Below are positions 12,601-24,600 of a stretch of DNA of 64,000 nucleotides, piece after piece. The first letter of the stretch is position 1. Every line of letters starts with the position of its first letter. The stretch is from Pristionchus mayeri. Lineage: Eukaryota > Nematoda > Chromadorea > Rhabditida > Neodiplogasteridae. Under the pieces are notes generated by a model. That model saw only the letters and a program-made list of their open reading frames with translations. It ran no database searches and had not been told where the DNA came from. A program made the translations under genes and the position numbers. The DNA lies in assembly GCA_036245805.1 (NCBI GenBank), contig BTRK01000006.1, positions 19,934,365-19,998,364 on the forward strand, read 5' to 3'.

Positions 12601-15600
12601 TTTTATTGTACAGATATGGACTTATACTTGCATAATCAGCAATAAAATTTCAGGGGAACATATCTCGCAAGAGCAGCAAGAATTATTTTTTAGCTCCAGA
12701 AACGGTTTTTCTAACATATTATTTGATCTTCGATCTTTGACCTTTGGCCAAAACATACAAGTTGTTCAGAACAATTTCCCGATCATTTTAAAGGGGTGCT
12801 CCGGGGAATATTTAGCCGCCAACAATGACAATGGGGATGTTGTATAGCTCACTCACCCGATCATAAATCACTTTGCCCGAAATTCCACAGACGTGTCTGA
12901 GGCTATTTACATACCCGCAAAATTCATTGATTGCGCAGGGTGGTGAATAATTCATTTATGTTTCAATTCGTTTACGTAATATTCACCTCCATCTCTGGGT
13001 AAAATTAGCTGCAGTTTCCCATTGAGAGCGCAGAATTTTCGTGGTGGGACTCCCTAGCATTCATTCCCCGGAGCACCCCTTTAGAGCTGATATACAACAT
13101 AGCCAAATGCAAAACCGGAAATTTCCTAAAAGCCGGCTCTGGGACCAATTACCTATACCAATCAAAATCGTTGCCCATGTATCGTACGTGTTGGAAATTT
13201 AGGAACGTATACCGTGCAATTTCCAAAAATATCATGTTTCGTGGATTATGGTGAATTTTTATTTTTACGAGTTTTGCTTTTTTGCATTCTTTTTTTCATA
13301 TGCGTTTTCATAAAACGGATGGGTTTTTACACGGAAATATGGCTCGAAATGCAATAAAAGCTCGCGAAAATTATGCAATATTGACAAAATAGCCATAACC
13401 GGGTTTTAGCACTATTTCGTCAATATTTCATGGTTTTTTCACGAGCATTTATAGCATTTCTAGCCAAATTTCCGTGTAAAAACCCATCCGTTTTATGAAA
13501 ACGCATATTAAAAAAGAATGCAAAAAAGCAAAAGTCGTAAAAATAAAAATTCACCAGAATCCACGAAACATGATATTTTTGGAAATTGCACGGTATACGT
13601 TCCTAAATTTCCATCGCGTACGATATATTCACTCACCATATATAAGGACAAAAACATGCAAACTTTTTGCAAATTGTTCCTGGAGAGATCAATTTTCCTC
13701 CACTGACTCGTGATACACGTGATAAATATTTTGAAAATACAATCACTCACATCGAGTCTGAATGGGGAGTCATCCGTACAACTTTCTGGGCTTACTTCAT
13801 CCATATAAATTATTTCAAGGTGAATATCGTTGCCTGTAAATTTATGTTTTACAAAATTACTAGTTTCCCACTTCCTTTTATAACCATAACTAAAATTAAC
13901 CTTCTGGCAAGGTGATTCGCCACACACAATCGTAGACTTCTCTCGTCGGATGGGGATACTGAGGAGAGGCGATGTTCCCTCTTTCGCCCTCCAAGTGACC
14001 TCCACATTCTGTGAATATGAAGTGGGATTTGAGAATCATCCAGCTCTTTTTTCGTTAGGCAGCCCTATGCAGCTGGCTTATGAAAGCCAAAACTCAGTTG
14101 AAGAATCGAGCAAATGAATGGCGTTTTCTGTACACGGTAACCCTGCAACCATAATAGGAAGACATAGCTTACCCTGGGTGAGTTGATCATAGCTTTAAGT
14201 ACAATGATGCTGTGGAAAATTCATGGGAGAACGTTCTCCTCGGGTGGAAATTTTAGGGAGAAGGAGAACTCAAAAAATTCGGGAGTTCAAATATCCCGTA
14301 CGGATTTTGCCTGATGATAGCGGCCGGTTACTGTAGTTATCGGGGTCAGCGAGGTCAAGCCAAGTTTATCGATTTTCCTTGCTGTTTGTTCCTTTTCTTT
14401 CAATATTTCGCGTTTATACACCTTTGGACATCATGCTCGAGTCATATTAGAGCTAATAAGCAGCTCAGTTCGCCTTTGGTCTCTAATTTGCCTTGCTAAC
14501 ACCTGTATTTTTCGAATCGCTGGCTAATATCGCGTGTTGCGCAGGGTTTCTCGTCGCGCTGTCGACGTACGACGGCTGACTGGAGGCTTCCCACTGCTCC
14601 CCGCTGAGGAACGACAAGTGAGTAGCTGCTTCTTTCTTTGTATTTACTTTTAAATATTTATATACTGTAAATATCTTTGTTCTTCATTGGTTAGCACCAT
14701 CCTGGCATGGTGCACGTCGTGTTTACTACCTATCGCACCTGTATTTTTCGAATCTCTGGCTAATATCACGCGTTGTGCAGGACTCTCGTCGTGCCAAACC
14801 GCGCGACATCCATCGCGAGCAGTAAGTGCTGCCCCTTGGAGGTGAGTAACTGTTTCTTTCCTGGTATTTACTGTTAAATATTTAAATACTGTAAGTATAT
14901 TTGCTCAGTTTGCGTTAGCACCACCCTGGCGTGGTGCACGTCGTGTTTACTACCTATCGCACCTGTATTTTTCGAATCTCTGGCTAATATCACGTGTTGT
15001 GCAGGACTCTCGTCGTGCCAAACCGCGCGACATCCATCGCGAGCAGCGAGTGCTGCCCCTTGGAGGTGAGTAACTGTTTCTTTCCTGGTATTTACTGGTA
15101 AATATTTAAATACTGTAAGTATATTTGCTCAGTTTGCGTTAGCACCATCCTGGCATGGTGCACGTCGTGTTTACTACCTATCGCTCCTGTATTTTTCGAA
15201 TCTCTGACTAATATCACGTGTTGTGCAGGACTCTCGTCGTGCCAAACCGCGCGACATCCATCGCGAGCGGCGAGTGCTGCCCCTTGGAGGTGAGTAACTG
15301 TTTCTTTCCTGGTATTTACTGTTAAATATTTAAATACTTTAAGTATATTTGCTCAGTTTGGGTTAGCATCATCCTTCAATACACTGCGTATTTCGTTTAG
15401 TCATTCCGACATTGCAGGAAACATAATGCCTCGTAACAAGGATCTAAACGCCGATAATTCAGACGATGACATAGACATTGTGCAGTCTTCACGATAGGTA
15501 TGTTATTGTTTTTTATGTTGTTGAGTCGGTTTGTTTTCGTAAATGCAGATCAATTTATCGCATGCTGAGAAGAAGCAACTGTTTTCTCTTGTGAAGATTG

Positions 15601-18600
15601 ATCACTGCCTTTGGGATAAGCGTTCCCAGTTATACAAAAAAGGAACCGCGAAGCGAAAGTTGGCTTGGGATGGATTCGACAAGATGTTTGGCCTAGAAGG
15701 TAGGAGAACCTGCTACCCTAATGGGTGATAAGACATCTCGGAAAATGCCATTTCGGAAAAGGACATCTCGGAAATTTTGGCAAAATTCCAAGAGCGCGCA
15801 CATGACTTTAAGAGCTATTTTCTCCTGATTAAAATATTATTTTTTCTTTTTTTTTATCATTTGCAATGTAAATCAAGTAGAAATATCTGATAATAACATG
15901 ACAATTGCGCGAAAGTGGATTTTCAGTGCAAAGTTTCGCAAGATGCCTTTTTCCGAAATGGTATTTTCCGAGTTGTCTTATCAACCACTAATGTCTAGGA
16001 TGAGTATGTTCAGATGAACGAGCGAAGAAAATATTTGAACTTGCGAGAATGAACCGCAGAAAAACACTTCAAGCAATAAAGCTTACTCCATCTGGTAGTG
16101 GAAAGGTCAAAGTGGGCGAGATTGAGTTCGATTCGGAATTATCCTTCTTGGATCAAATTGAGAAGGAAAACACTATGTACGTTTTTTTTTCAAGTAGTTG
16201 CTAGATATATAAATGTATAGTGGCTGTTTTAGTTCATCCTCGGATGCCATCGAAGACATCGTCAGCGATGAAGAGGTAAAGCCGCGTCTCTCGAAGCAAT
16301 TGAGTGAAGGGAGCAGATCACTATGTAAGTGTTCATTGTGTTTTATTCCGGGTTCTACTTAAAAAAACAATATATGATTTTCAGTGAGGAAGATGAAGCA
16401 AGAAGTTCCAGAAGAAGGAGTTACTGTGAGTAGAAAGAAACGGAAAATCACATCCAGCGAAGGAATATTGGAAGCGATAGAGAAGAACGACAAGCTACTT
16501 GCGTCTGTTTTTTCGTCTATTGAGAAAGAGCAGAAATCTTCTGTTGAAGATTCGAGATCTTCGACGAAATATCCCGACCTAACCAATAGGATAGAAAATT
16601 TCCTTGATTCCTTACCCCAGTCTGTTAGATATCGAGCCATAGGTTCAATTCATTCCGCTATAAGCGACATTGTTTATCGCTTTCTTACGAGTGGTCCACC
16701 CGCCCCTTTCAGTGGTCCACCAACCCCTTTCCATCCACATGCTCCCAATTCCACTCAGTTTGCTCCCTATCCCACATTTCCTTATGTGCATAACAATTCG
16801 TACTTCCCCCCTCCTCTTCAATCACCCCATACTAATTTCAATAACGCCCAAGTTCCTTCTTATAATACTTCAGAAGTAATTACTTCTGCGATGAACATTG
16901 TTGATGATCATAATTAATCAAAGTTGTAAATTGTTTATCCGTTTAAACTATCTTGTCGAATTGTGCAGTCTGTGATACAAATAAATGTTTAATGTTCTAA
17001 TTTATTCCAACTTGGATATTTTAATTTAGTCAATTATTTATTGGCTGCCTTCTCTTGACCAGAAACACGAAATACATTATTGAAGTAGTTAATAAGAAAA
17101 TCCTGTTGCTGAGGTACAGAAAAAGTGCAAGGTTGATAACGAACAGGGATGAGTTTCTCAACAGGAATATCAATAAGATAATTGTGAATCATACATAAAG
17201 CGAGGATTAACTCTTTCGATCGAGATATTTGTAGGTCAATAGGACGAGAAAGAATTCGAAACCTAGCAACAATTACATCAAATACATTCTCAATAACACG
17301 TCTAGCTCTCGAAATGCGATAGTTATATACTTTTTGTGGCAATGATTGACTATTCGGAATGGGCTTCATAAGGGACATAGATTGTTTGAAAGCACAGTCA
17401 CCTAGAATGAATGAAGATATACTAGAAACAACAGGAGTAGTCTGAAAAGGAGGGACGATGGAAGGAGGTAGGAAATTTGGGTCACGCAATTTAACAGCAA
17501 GAGATGTGCGTTCGAACAAATTCGAATCGTGGCTGCAGCCTTTGCCACCGATATCTACATACAAAATTCTCAGGTCACTATCACAAAATCCTAATAAAAC
17601 AAACGAGAAAAAGCACTTGTAGTTATGATAACTAGATCCTGTCTTATTGGGGCATCTAATGCGTACATGCTTGCCATCTAAGGCACCAAAACAGGGGCAA
17701 TCGTAAGATTGGATAAATCGTTGACGAATATGCAACCAATCATCATGAGAGGTAGGGAGCTTAATATTGTTAAGTTTTTTGACAATGGAACGAGAAACAA
17801 GAGGGAATGCCGATATACAAGTTGTATGATTAAGGCCAAAAAGTCTACATAAAGCACGAAGAGAAATGCCGGTACTAGCCCAAATTAAATACAAATAGAG
17901 CCAATGCTTATCTGGACGTGAACAAGAATATAATTTGTGAATTCTAATAGGAGAAATAATTGAATAGAGGCTAGCGAACTGCATTACATTCATTTTAAAC
18001 AATGATGAAAACAAATCAGGATCATTCCTAGCATCATTAATAAAAACATTGAAATCGTTTAATTTACGATGCCTTGACTGTCTCCTCCTTTTAATGCATT
18101 GTTTCTTCTCATCCATCTCTTTTAGAAACTGTAGCAGCAGCCCCCTCTTATTAAGAAGAAGTACAGCCAGGCGAAGTAGACATCGACGATTTAACATCAC
18201 TCATTTCCTCCTGCAAAACATGAATTACTAGAAGAAAAGTAGTGCATTGAAGGATGAACCAAGTGATCCTGCGCAACACGTGATATTAGTCAGAGATTCG
18301 AAAAATACAGGTGCACTAGCTGGTGAAAGCAACGAGCGTCATGTCGGGATGATGCTAACCCAAACTGAGCAAATATACTTACAGTATTTAAATATTTAAC
18401 AGTAAATACCAGGAAAGAAACAGTTACTCACCTCCAAGGGGCAGCACTCGCTGCTTGCGATGGATGTCGCGCAGTTCGGCACGACGAGAGTCCTGCACAA
18501 CACGTGATATTAGCCAGAGATGCGAAAAATACAGGTGCGATAGGTAGTAAACACGACGTGCACCATGCCAGGATGGTGCTAACCAATGAAGAACAAAGAT

Positions 18601-21600
18601 ATTTACAGTATTTAAATATTTAACAGTAAATACCAGGAAAGAAGCAGTTACTCACCTCCAAGGGGCAGCACTCGCTGCTCGCGATGGATGTCGCGCGGTT
18701 TGGCACGACGAGAGCCCTGCACAACGCGTGATATTAGCCAGAGATTCGAAAAATACAGGTGCGATAGGTAGTAAACACGACGTGCACCATGCCAGGATGG
18801 TGCTAACGCAAACTGAGCAAATATACTTACAGTATTTAAATATTTAACAGTAAATACCAGGAAAGAAACAGTTACTCACCTCCAAGGGGCAGCACTCGCT
18901 GCTCGCGATGGATGTCGCGCGGTTTGGCACGACGAGAGCCCTGCACAACGCGTGATATTAGCCAGAGATTCGAAAAATACAGGTGCGATAGGTAGTAAAC
19001 ACGACGTGCACCATGCCAGGATGGTGCTAACCAATGAAGAACAAAGATATTTACAGTATTTAAATATTTAACAGTAAATACCAGGAAAGAAGCAGTTACT
19101 CACCTCCAAGGGGCAGCACTCGCTGCTCGCGATGGATGTCGCGCGGTTTGGCACGACGAGAGTCCTGCACAACGCGTGATATTAGCCAGAGATTCGAAAA
19201 ATACAGGTGCGATAGGTAGTAAACACGACGTGCACCATGCCAGGATGGTGCTAACCAATGAAGAACAAAGATATTTACAGTATATAAATATTTAAAAGTA
19301 AATACAAAGAAAGAAGCAGCTACTCACTTGTCGTTCCTCAGCGGGGAGCAGTGGGAAGCCTCCAGTCAGCCGTCGTACGTCGACAGCGCGACGAGAAACC
19401 CTGCGCAACACGCGATATTAGCCAGCGATTCGAAAAATACAGGTGTTAGCAAGGCAAATTAGAGACCAAAGGCGAACTGAGCTGCTTATTAGCTCTAATA
19501 TGACTCGAGCATGATGTCCAAAGGTGTATAAACGCGAAATATTGAAAGAAAAGGAACAAACAGCAAGGAAAATCGATAAACTTGGCTTGACCTCGCTGAC
19601 CCCGATAACTACAGTAACCGGCCGCTATCATCAGGCAAAATCCGTACGGGATATTTGAACTCCCAAATTTTTTAAGTTCTCCTTCTCCCTAAAATTTCCA
19701 CCCGAGTGTTCTCCTTTTCTCCGTTCTCCCCCTGATTTTTCCACAGCATGATCCAAGAGCATATGTCGGCATAAATCTCATGAAAATAGCATTTCCAGTC
19801 GATTCCAAAGTAAGCGGGTTGAACGAGCGGTGATCAGGACATATCTAGAAAAAATACGTTGCGCCTATTTGTATAAATAAATCCAAACATGAGAAGTCTC
19901 TCCAAGAACATCGAAACCAGGAGAATTGATTGATGGCCCGTCTCTGAATTTAACCATCAAACAAAAGACATATTTATTATAATAGCTGAATTACCGAATT
20001 ATCATCCTTCCAATGTTACACGGAAGAACAAGCTCGCTAATCGTTAGAGCGATTTTCTGTTCGGGTGATTGCAGCTGAAATGTAAACCCAACAACAAGTA
20101 GTTCGTCAGAAAACCTGTACGACGAAATCGCAGACAGCCATATATATTTCTACGTGTTCGATGATCCCTATGAGAAGTTTTGTAGTTTCAGTCTCTATTA
20201 GTACACTAAACCTGTGGGTTCGGAATATTGTCGTCTACATTCTTCATGTATGGTTCGATATCTAAACGATAAATATTTGTGTCATATTATTAAATTGTGT
20301 TGAATATTTATCACGAAATCGAATATTATTCTTTAGAGATAAAGTTTAAATATAAAACACTCACATGAGCGAGAATGCTGGAATTTTTGGAGTGGGCGAG
20401 GTTGAGACTACTAGTAAAGAGAGATGTTTGGATTGGGACCGGATCACATGGTCGGAAATGTTCTCGAACGAGAACCTTTGAAATAGGGAATTCAAATAGG
20501 GAAATCGGGAATTGTTCATAATTCGCTGCTTACGCATCGAGCAATTTTCCTTTCATTTCGTCATCATAAAAATAGTCATAGGCAAAGAACATTACCGGAT
20601 ATGTTGTGTTCTAAATAATTCAATACCTTTTGTTTTCTTTAAACATGCGCCTTCTTACCTTCTGAGGTTTGGGACTATCAGGCCAAAAATAAGAAAATTT
20701 CAACGAAATTATGTCATCTCCAGATAATTGAAAGAGACACGCGTTCGTGTCAACTTTTTCCTCTTGGTCGATTGCACGATGACGAGTAGTTACGAATTTA
20801 CGATGAAAACACGCTGATTCAAATTTTAACGAATTGCCACGATTTTTATCTTACTTGGAATCTCGATCCTCTTTACAATAAGGGAGTAGTTGCTCTCGTT
20901 CATTCCTAGTGTTTGGTAACTGATCGAAACGTCGTCTAAAAGGACTTCATGAATTGATTCATGTATTGTTTGAAATTCCTATAGAAATACGAAAATATGA
21001 TAATGCAAAAAAATGCCTTCAAATTCGATAGCAGGTTGCTGAGATCGGTCATCGCATAGCACAGGCTTGTTGTTGATCTGTAAAGTATACTATGATATCT
21101 GACAAGCGTTCTATATCATATCAGACATACGGTTAATCGTTCAAGTGCCGCGCCAATACATCGAAGGTTTTCCGATATATACTCGAATCTGGAACATTAT
21201 ACTAAAATATTTATAAACAAAATTCATAGCTCACTTGATAACTATCAGCGTGTTTTCCGATTTTTCCATTCGATAAGTGCAATTGTACGGGAATGAAGTG
21301 GGCTTGAAGAAAGTGGAAAGAACTTCTCTATCTTCCAAAATTTTATCGCAACCTTTAAAGAAGGAGTGTCAGCAAAGTTAAATTTTTGACGCTGTCATAA
21401 CCATGACCTAGACAATCATCCAACGATCATAGCGCGAGCTAAGAGGATAGGCAAGGGTCACTCGCATAGCTCAGTGGTAAAGCAGTCGCAGCGTAATCGG
21501 AAGGTTGTGGGTTCGAATCCCACCAGTTTTTGAAAAATCTTCTAGATATTTGAATTCCCGCACGTCCCTTCCCTTCAAGCCCTCCTTGGCTTTCTGCCAA

Positions 21601-24600
21601 CTAATGATAACTAGGTTCAAAATAGAGATATGAATTTGAAATTTTCAGAATCTCTTATGGTTGTACAAAGGTCGGTCATGGTTATGACAACGTCAAAATT
21701 TCAACTTTGCTGACAGTCCTTCTTTAACGAATATATATACAGTCGCGATCATAAGTCACCGGGCACTTTTGGAATGGGTTTGAATTTTTTAACCAGGAAA
21801 ATTTCAATTCTGCAACTAGGATGATATGCACCAAATTCATCGGAGATTTTCTTTTTGATATTGGGGTATGACGCAAGCGCACAGTCGTTGCGTAGTGATG
21901 ACGTAATCAAAATTCACTTTTTCAAAATGACATTATTCTTACATGGATTTTTCCCAGCTCGCCTAACTTTCTGAGGTTGGAGTCATGCCCGAGTTCTATC
22001 CAGAAAAAAATTGTGAGGTTTGCTGCAGCCTTGCTGCAAAACCGAGGTCGAAAATTCAGATCTCGGCTCCTAGTCAAGCTAGAAACTGATTCAATGTATC
22101 AAAATGATCGCCATCATGACTCCAGACGATCCTGAGAATATGAAAACAATATATCCAAATTTGCCCTCAGGGCATGAAAAAATCACTTTTTTGAATGACC
22201 ATTTTTGGACATTCATAACTACATGTTAAATGTAGGTAAAAATATGGTTTTTGCATAGGAATGTTCAAAATGTATTGAAGATCTGATTTCCAACTTTTTA
22301 GAGCGATTGGATACCTTTCCTGCCCGCGGCGTTCGTTTTTGGGAGGTATACTAGGGTCGGAAAACACCCTTTTTACGCACTCTCGTCGTCTGTACTCTCT
22401 CGCCATAAGGGTAAACAGGGTGTTTTCCGACCCTAGTATCCCTCCGAAAAATGGTCGGCGCGGGCAGGAAAGGTATCCAATCGCTCTAAAAATTTGGAAA
22501 TCAGATCGTCAATACATTTTGAACATTCCTATGCAAAAACTATATTTTTACCTACATTTACCATATAGTTATGAATGTACAAAAAATGGTCATTCAAAAA
22601 AGTGATTTTTTCATGCCCTGAGGTCAAATTTCGATATATTGTTTTCATATTCTCAGGATAGTCTGGAGTCATGATGGCGATCATTTTGATACCTTGAATC
22701 AGTTTCTAGCTTGACAAGGAGCCGAGATCTGAATTTTCGACCTCGGTTTTACATCAAGGCTGCAGCAAATGTGCGGTCGCGCAGCAACCTCACAATTTTT
22801 TCTTGGTAGGCCTCGGGCATAGCTCAAACCTCAGAAAGTTTGGCGAGCTGGAAAAAATCCATGTAAGAATAATGCCATTTTGAAAAAGTGAATTTTGATT
22901 ACGTCATCACTACGCAACGACTGTGCGCTTGCGTCATACCCCAATATCAAAAAGAAAAATCTCCGATGAATTTGGTGCATATCATCCTAGTTGCAGAATT
23001 GAAATTTTCCTGGTTAAAAAATTCAAACCCATTCCAAAAGCGCCCGGTGACTTATGATCGCGACTGTATATATTTTTTTTAATTTGCATTGTATTTTTAT
23101 AATATTCCTACTCTGCTCACTCAATCTGAAGTTCATGGAGAATCCTCCCCCAGCCAAAGAAGAAGTTCTCAGGGTGACATGTGGAGTTCGGTAGAGGATC
23201 GACAACTGATTTCCGACCCCAGGCGTGTGCTTATTACAGTACATTCGGGAGTCGTCGCTCCTCGTACTATCCAGTGCAGTGAATTTGAGGAAATCATCAT
23301 GACAATCCTCAGTAGATGAAGGGACATCGAAGTAGTCGAAGGACGCCTTTACTTTTTTTTGCATATTCCAGGATTCAAAAATATTCAACCTGATAGTGGA
23401 ACATAGTCGAGAATTCCTCTCCTAGTGTAGAATTGAGCTCCCACGTACAAGAAGAGTGAGGATCAACCGCTTTTGGAAACTGAGGACTCTGTAATGTATT
23501 CGTCTTACGAAGCTCGCTTCTTTAATTCTGCACATTGAATTACCTTGACAACTCCTTCGAACGGCCAACGTGTCATGTCCCATGTAAGCTTTTCTCCACA
23601 TGAGGAGGCTGGATTTGAGAATTTAAAAAAATTCATAGATTGCCATTGGAACAGAGAAATTTGGTCTTCCACGTTCGTCCCACAAAACAAATAAATAAAT
23701 AAATAATCTTACTCTGAACCGTCGTCCATCTGATCACGATTTGACCAGGGTACTGTAAGCATAATTTGTGAATTTTACTGGAATTTTTCTCAAGAAGTAC
23801 ATAGTTCAATAGTTTACTTCATTTTCACTCCAGCAAAGGGAGAATTGACTCGCACGGTCGTGTAATCGCGCAATGAAGACTCGTTGAATATGACACCCTC
23901 ATCGTTCCGATCACCCACCCAAATCTGAAGGGAAATAATTGAATTTATTCGCGATAGTTTCGCGTAGAGAGATATTAAAGTCCTAAGCCATGGAATATTT
24001 AAACAAAATCAAAAAGATGAATTCAATGGCGTAGCATTTACTTGAGCGGTTCGCGTATAGTTGAAGGGAGGAATTTCGAAGAGGAAGGATGAAGTTATCG
24101 AATCAGCGGTGATACTCCAAAACACTTTTCTGGAAATTTGGATTAATTTTTTTAATATATATAGAAACTTACAGCTCTTTCGGCCTGACGTGCAAGTATC
24201 CTGAATTTCAGGAAAGTTTGACAACTTTCACTGCAATTCATTTATCAAACTCGTTTCGAAAATCACATTACTGTCTCTCCAATTGGGATGAGTATCCCAG
24301 ATGAGCGTAAACTGTATTCCACTACCAACAACCCTTAGGAGAACCGAGCCAGAGTTCATCGGGAATTCGCTAATTTTCTGAAATTTAGATCTTTTGAATT
24401 CTTTCCTGTCATTACCCACATTCTCCATTCCGCAAACAACTTGGTGTGAATGAGATTTGTCCGTTACTCCATCGAATAAGGTTATGTAATCTGAAAGACC
24501 TATGTTAGTCTTATGTTTGGTCATCTGAAGATGCTCTAACTGGAAGTATTTATGCAATGCTTGGTGATGGTGCTGGAATTCGGGAAAACGAGTGGCCTCA

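Larger units (their letters stand above)
11384..13721. mobile_element. Large fold-back (palindromic) element, 2.3 kb
   Basis: Outer ends are inverted: CACGTGTATCA at 11384 and TGATACACGTG ending at 13721, continuing inward with the GACTC/GAGTC and TTTGCAAAAAGTTT blocks. Both flanks read ATAA, a possible 4-bp target duplication. Inside, the arms hold diverged repeats of a segment with GGAAATTTCCGGTTTT (near 11530, 12005, 12520 and, inverted, 13115). A central hairpin spans about 13178-13629. No ORF resembles a transposase. It lies inside an intron of the cubilin-like gene. Confidence 0.75.
14204..19752. mobile_element. PIF/Harbinger DNA transposon, 5.5 kb, long TIRs
   Basis: Terminal inverted repeats begin GCTGTGGAAAA and run more than 1 kb inward, with internal tandem repeats. 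ATGAT flanks both sides (14204-14208 and 19748-19752); because of the symmetry this can also be read as a 3-bp TGA duplication, nearer the 3-bp norm of the superfamily. It carries two convergent genes, a MADF DNA-binding protein (+) and a DDE transposase (-), the usual two-gene Harbinger layout with MADF in place of the Myb-like partner. It also holds a nested MITE in a MADF intron. It sits in the cubilin-like gene. Confidence 0.9.

Noticed and set aside
14314..19631. Identical 61-codon ORFs near 14.3 kb (+) and 19.6 kb (-)
   Set aside because: They are the same TIR sequence read from both ends of the Harbinger element; no protein evidence.
21460..21530. Functional tRNA gene
   Set aside because: A and B boxes are good but acceptor and anticodon stems do not pair.
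22167..22605. Pair of similar ORFs on opposite strands
   Set aside because: They are the two inverted arms of the fold-back element, translated from mirrored DNA.
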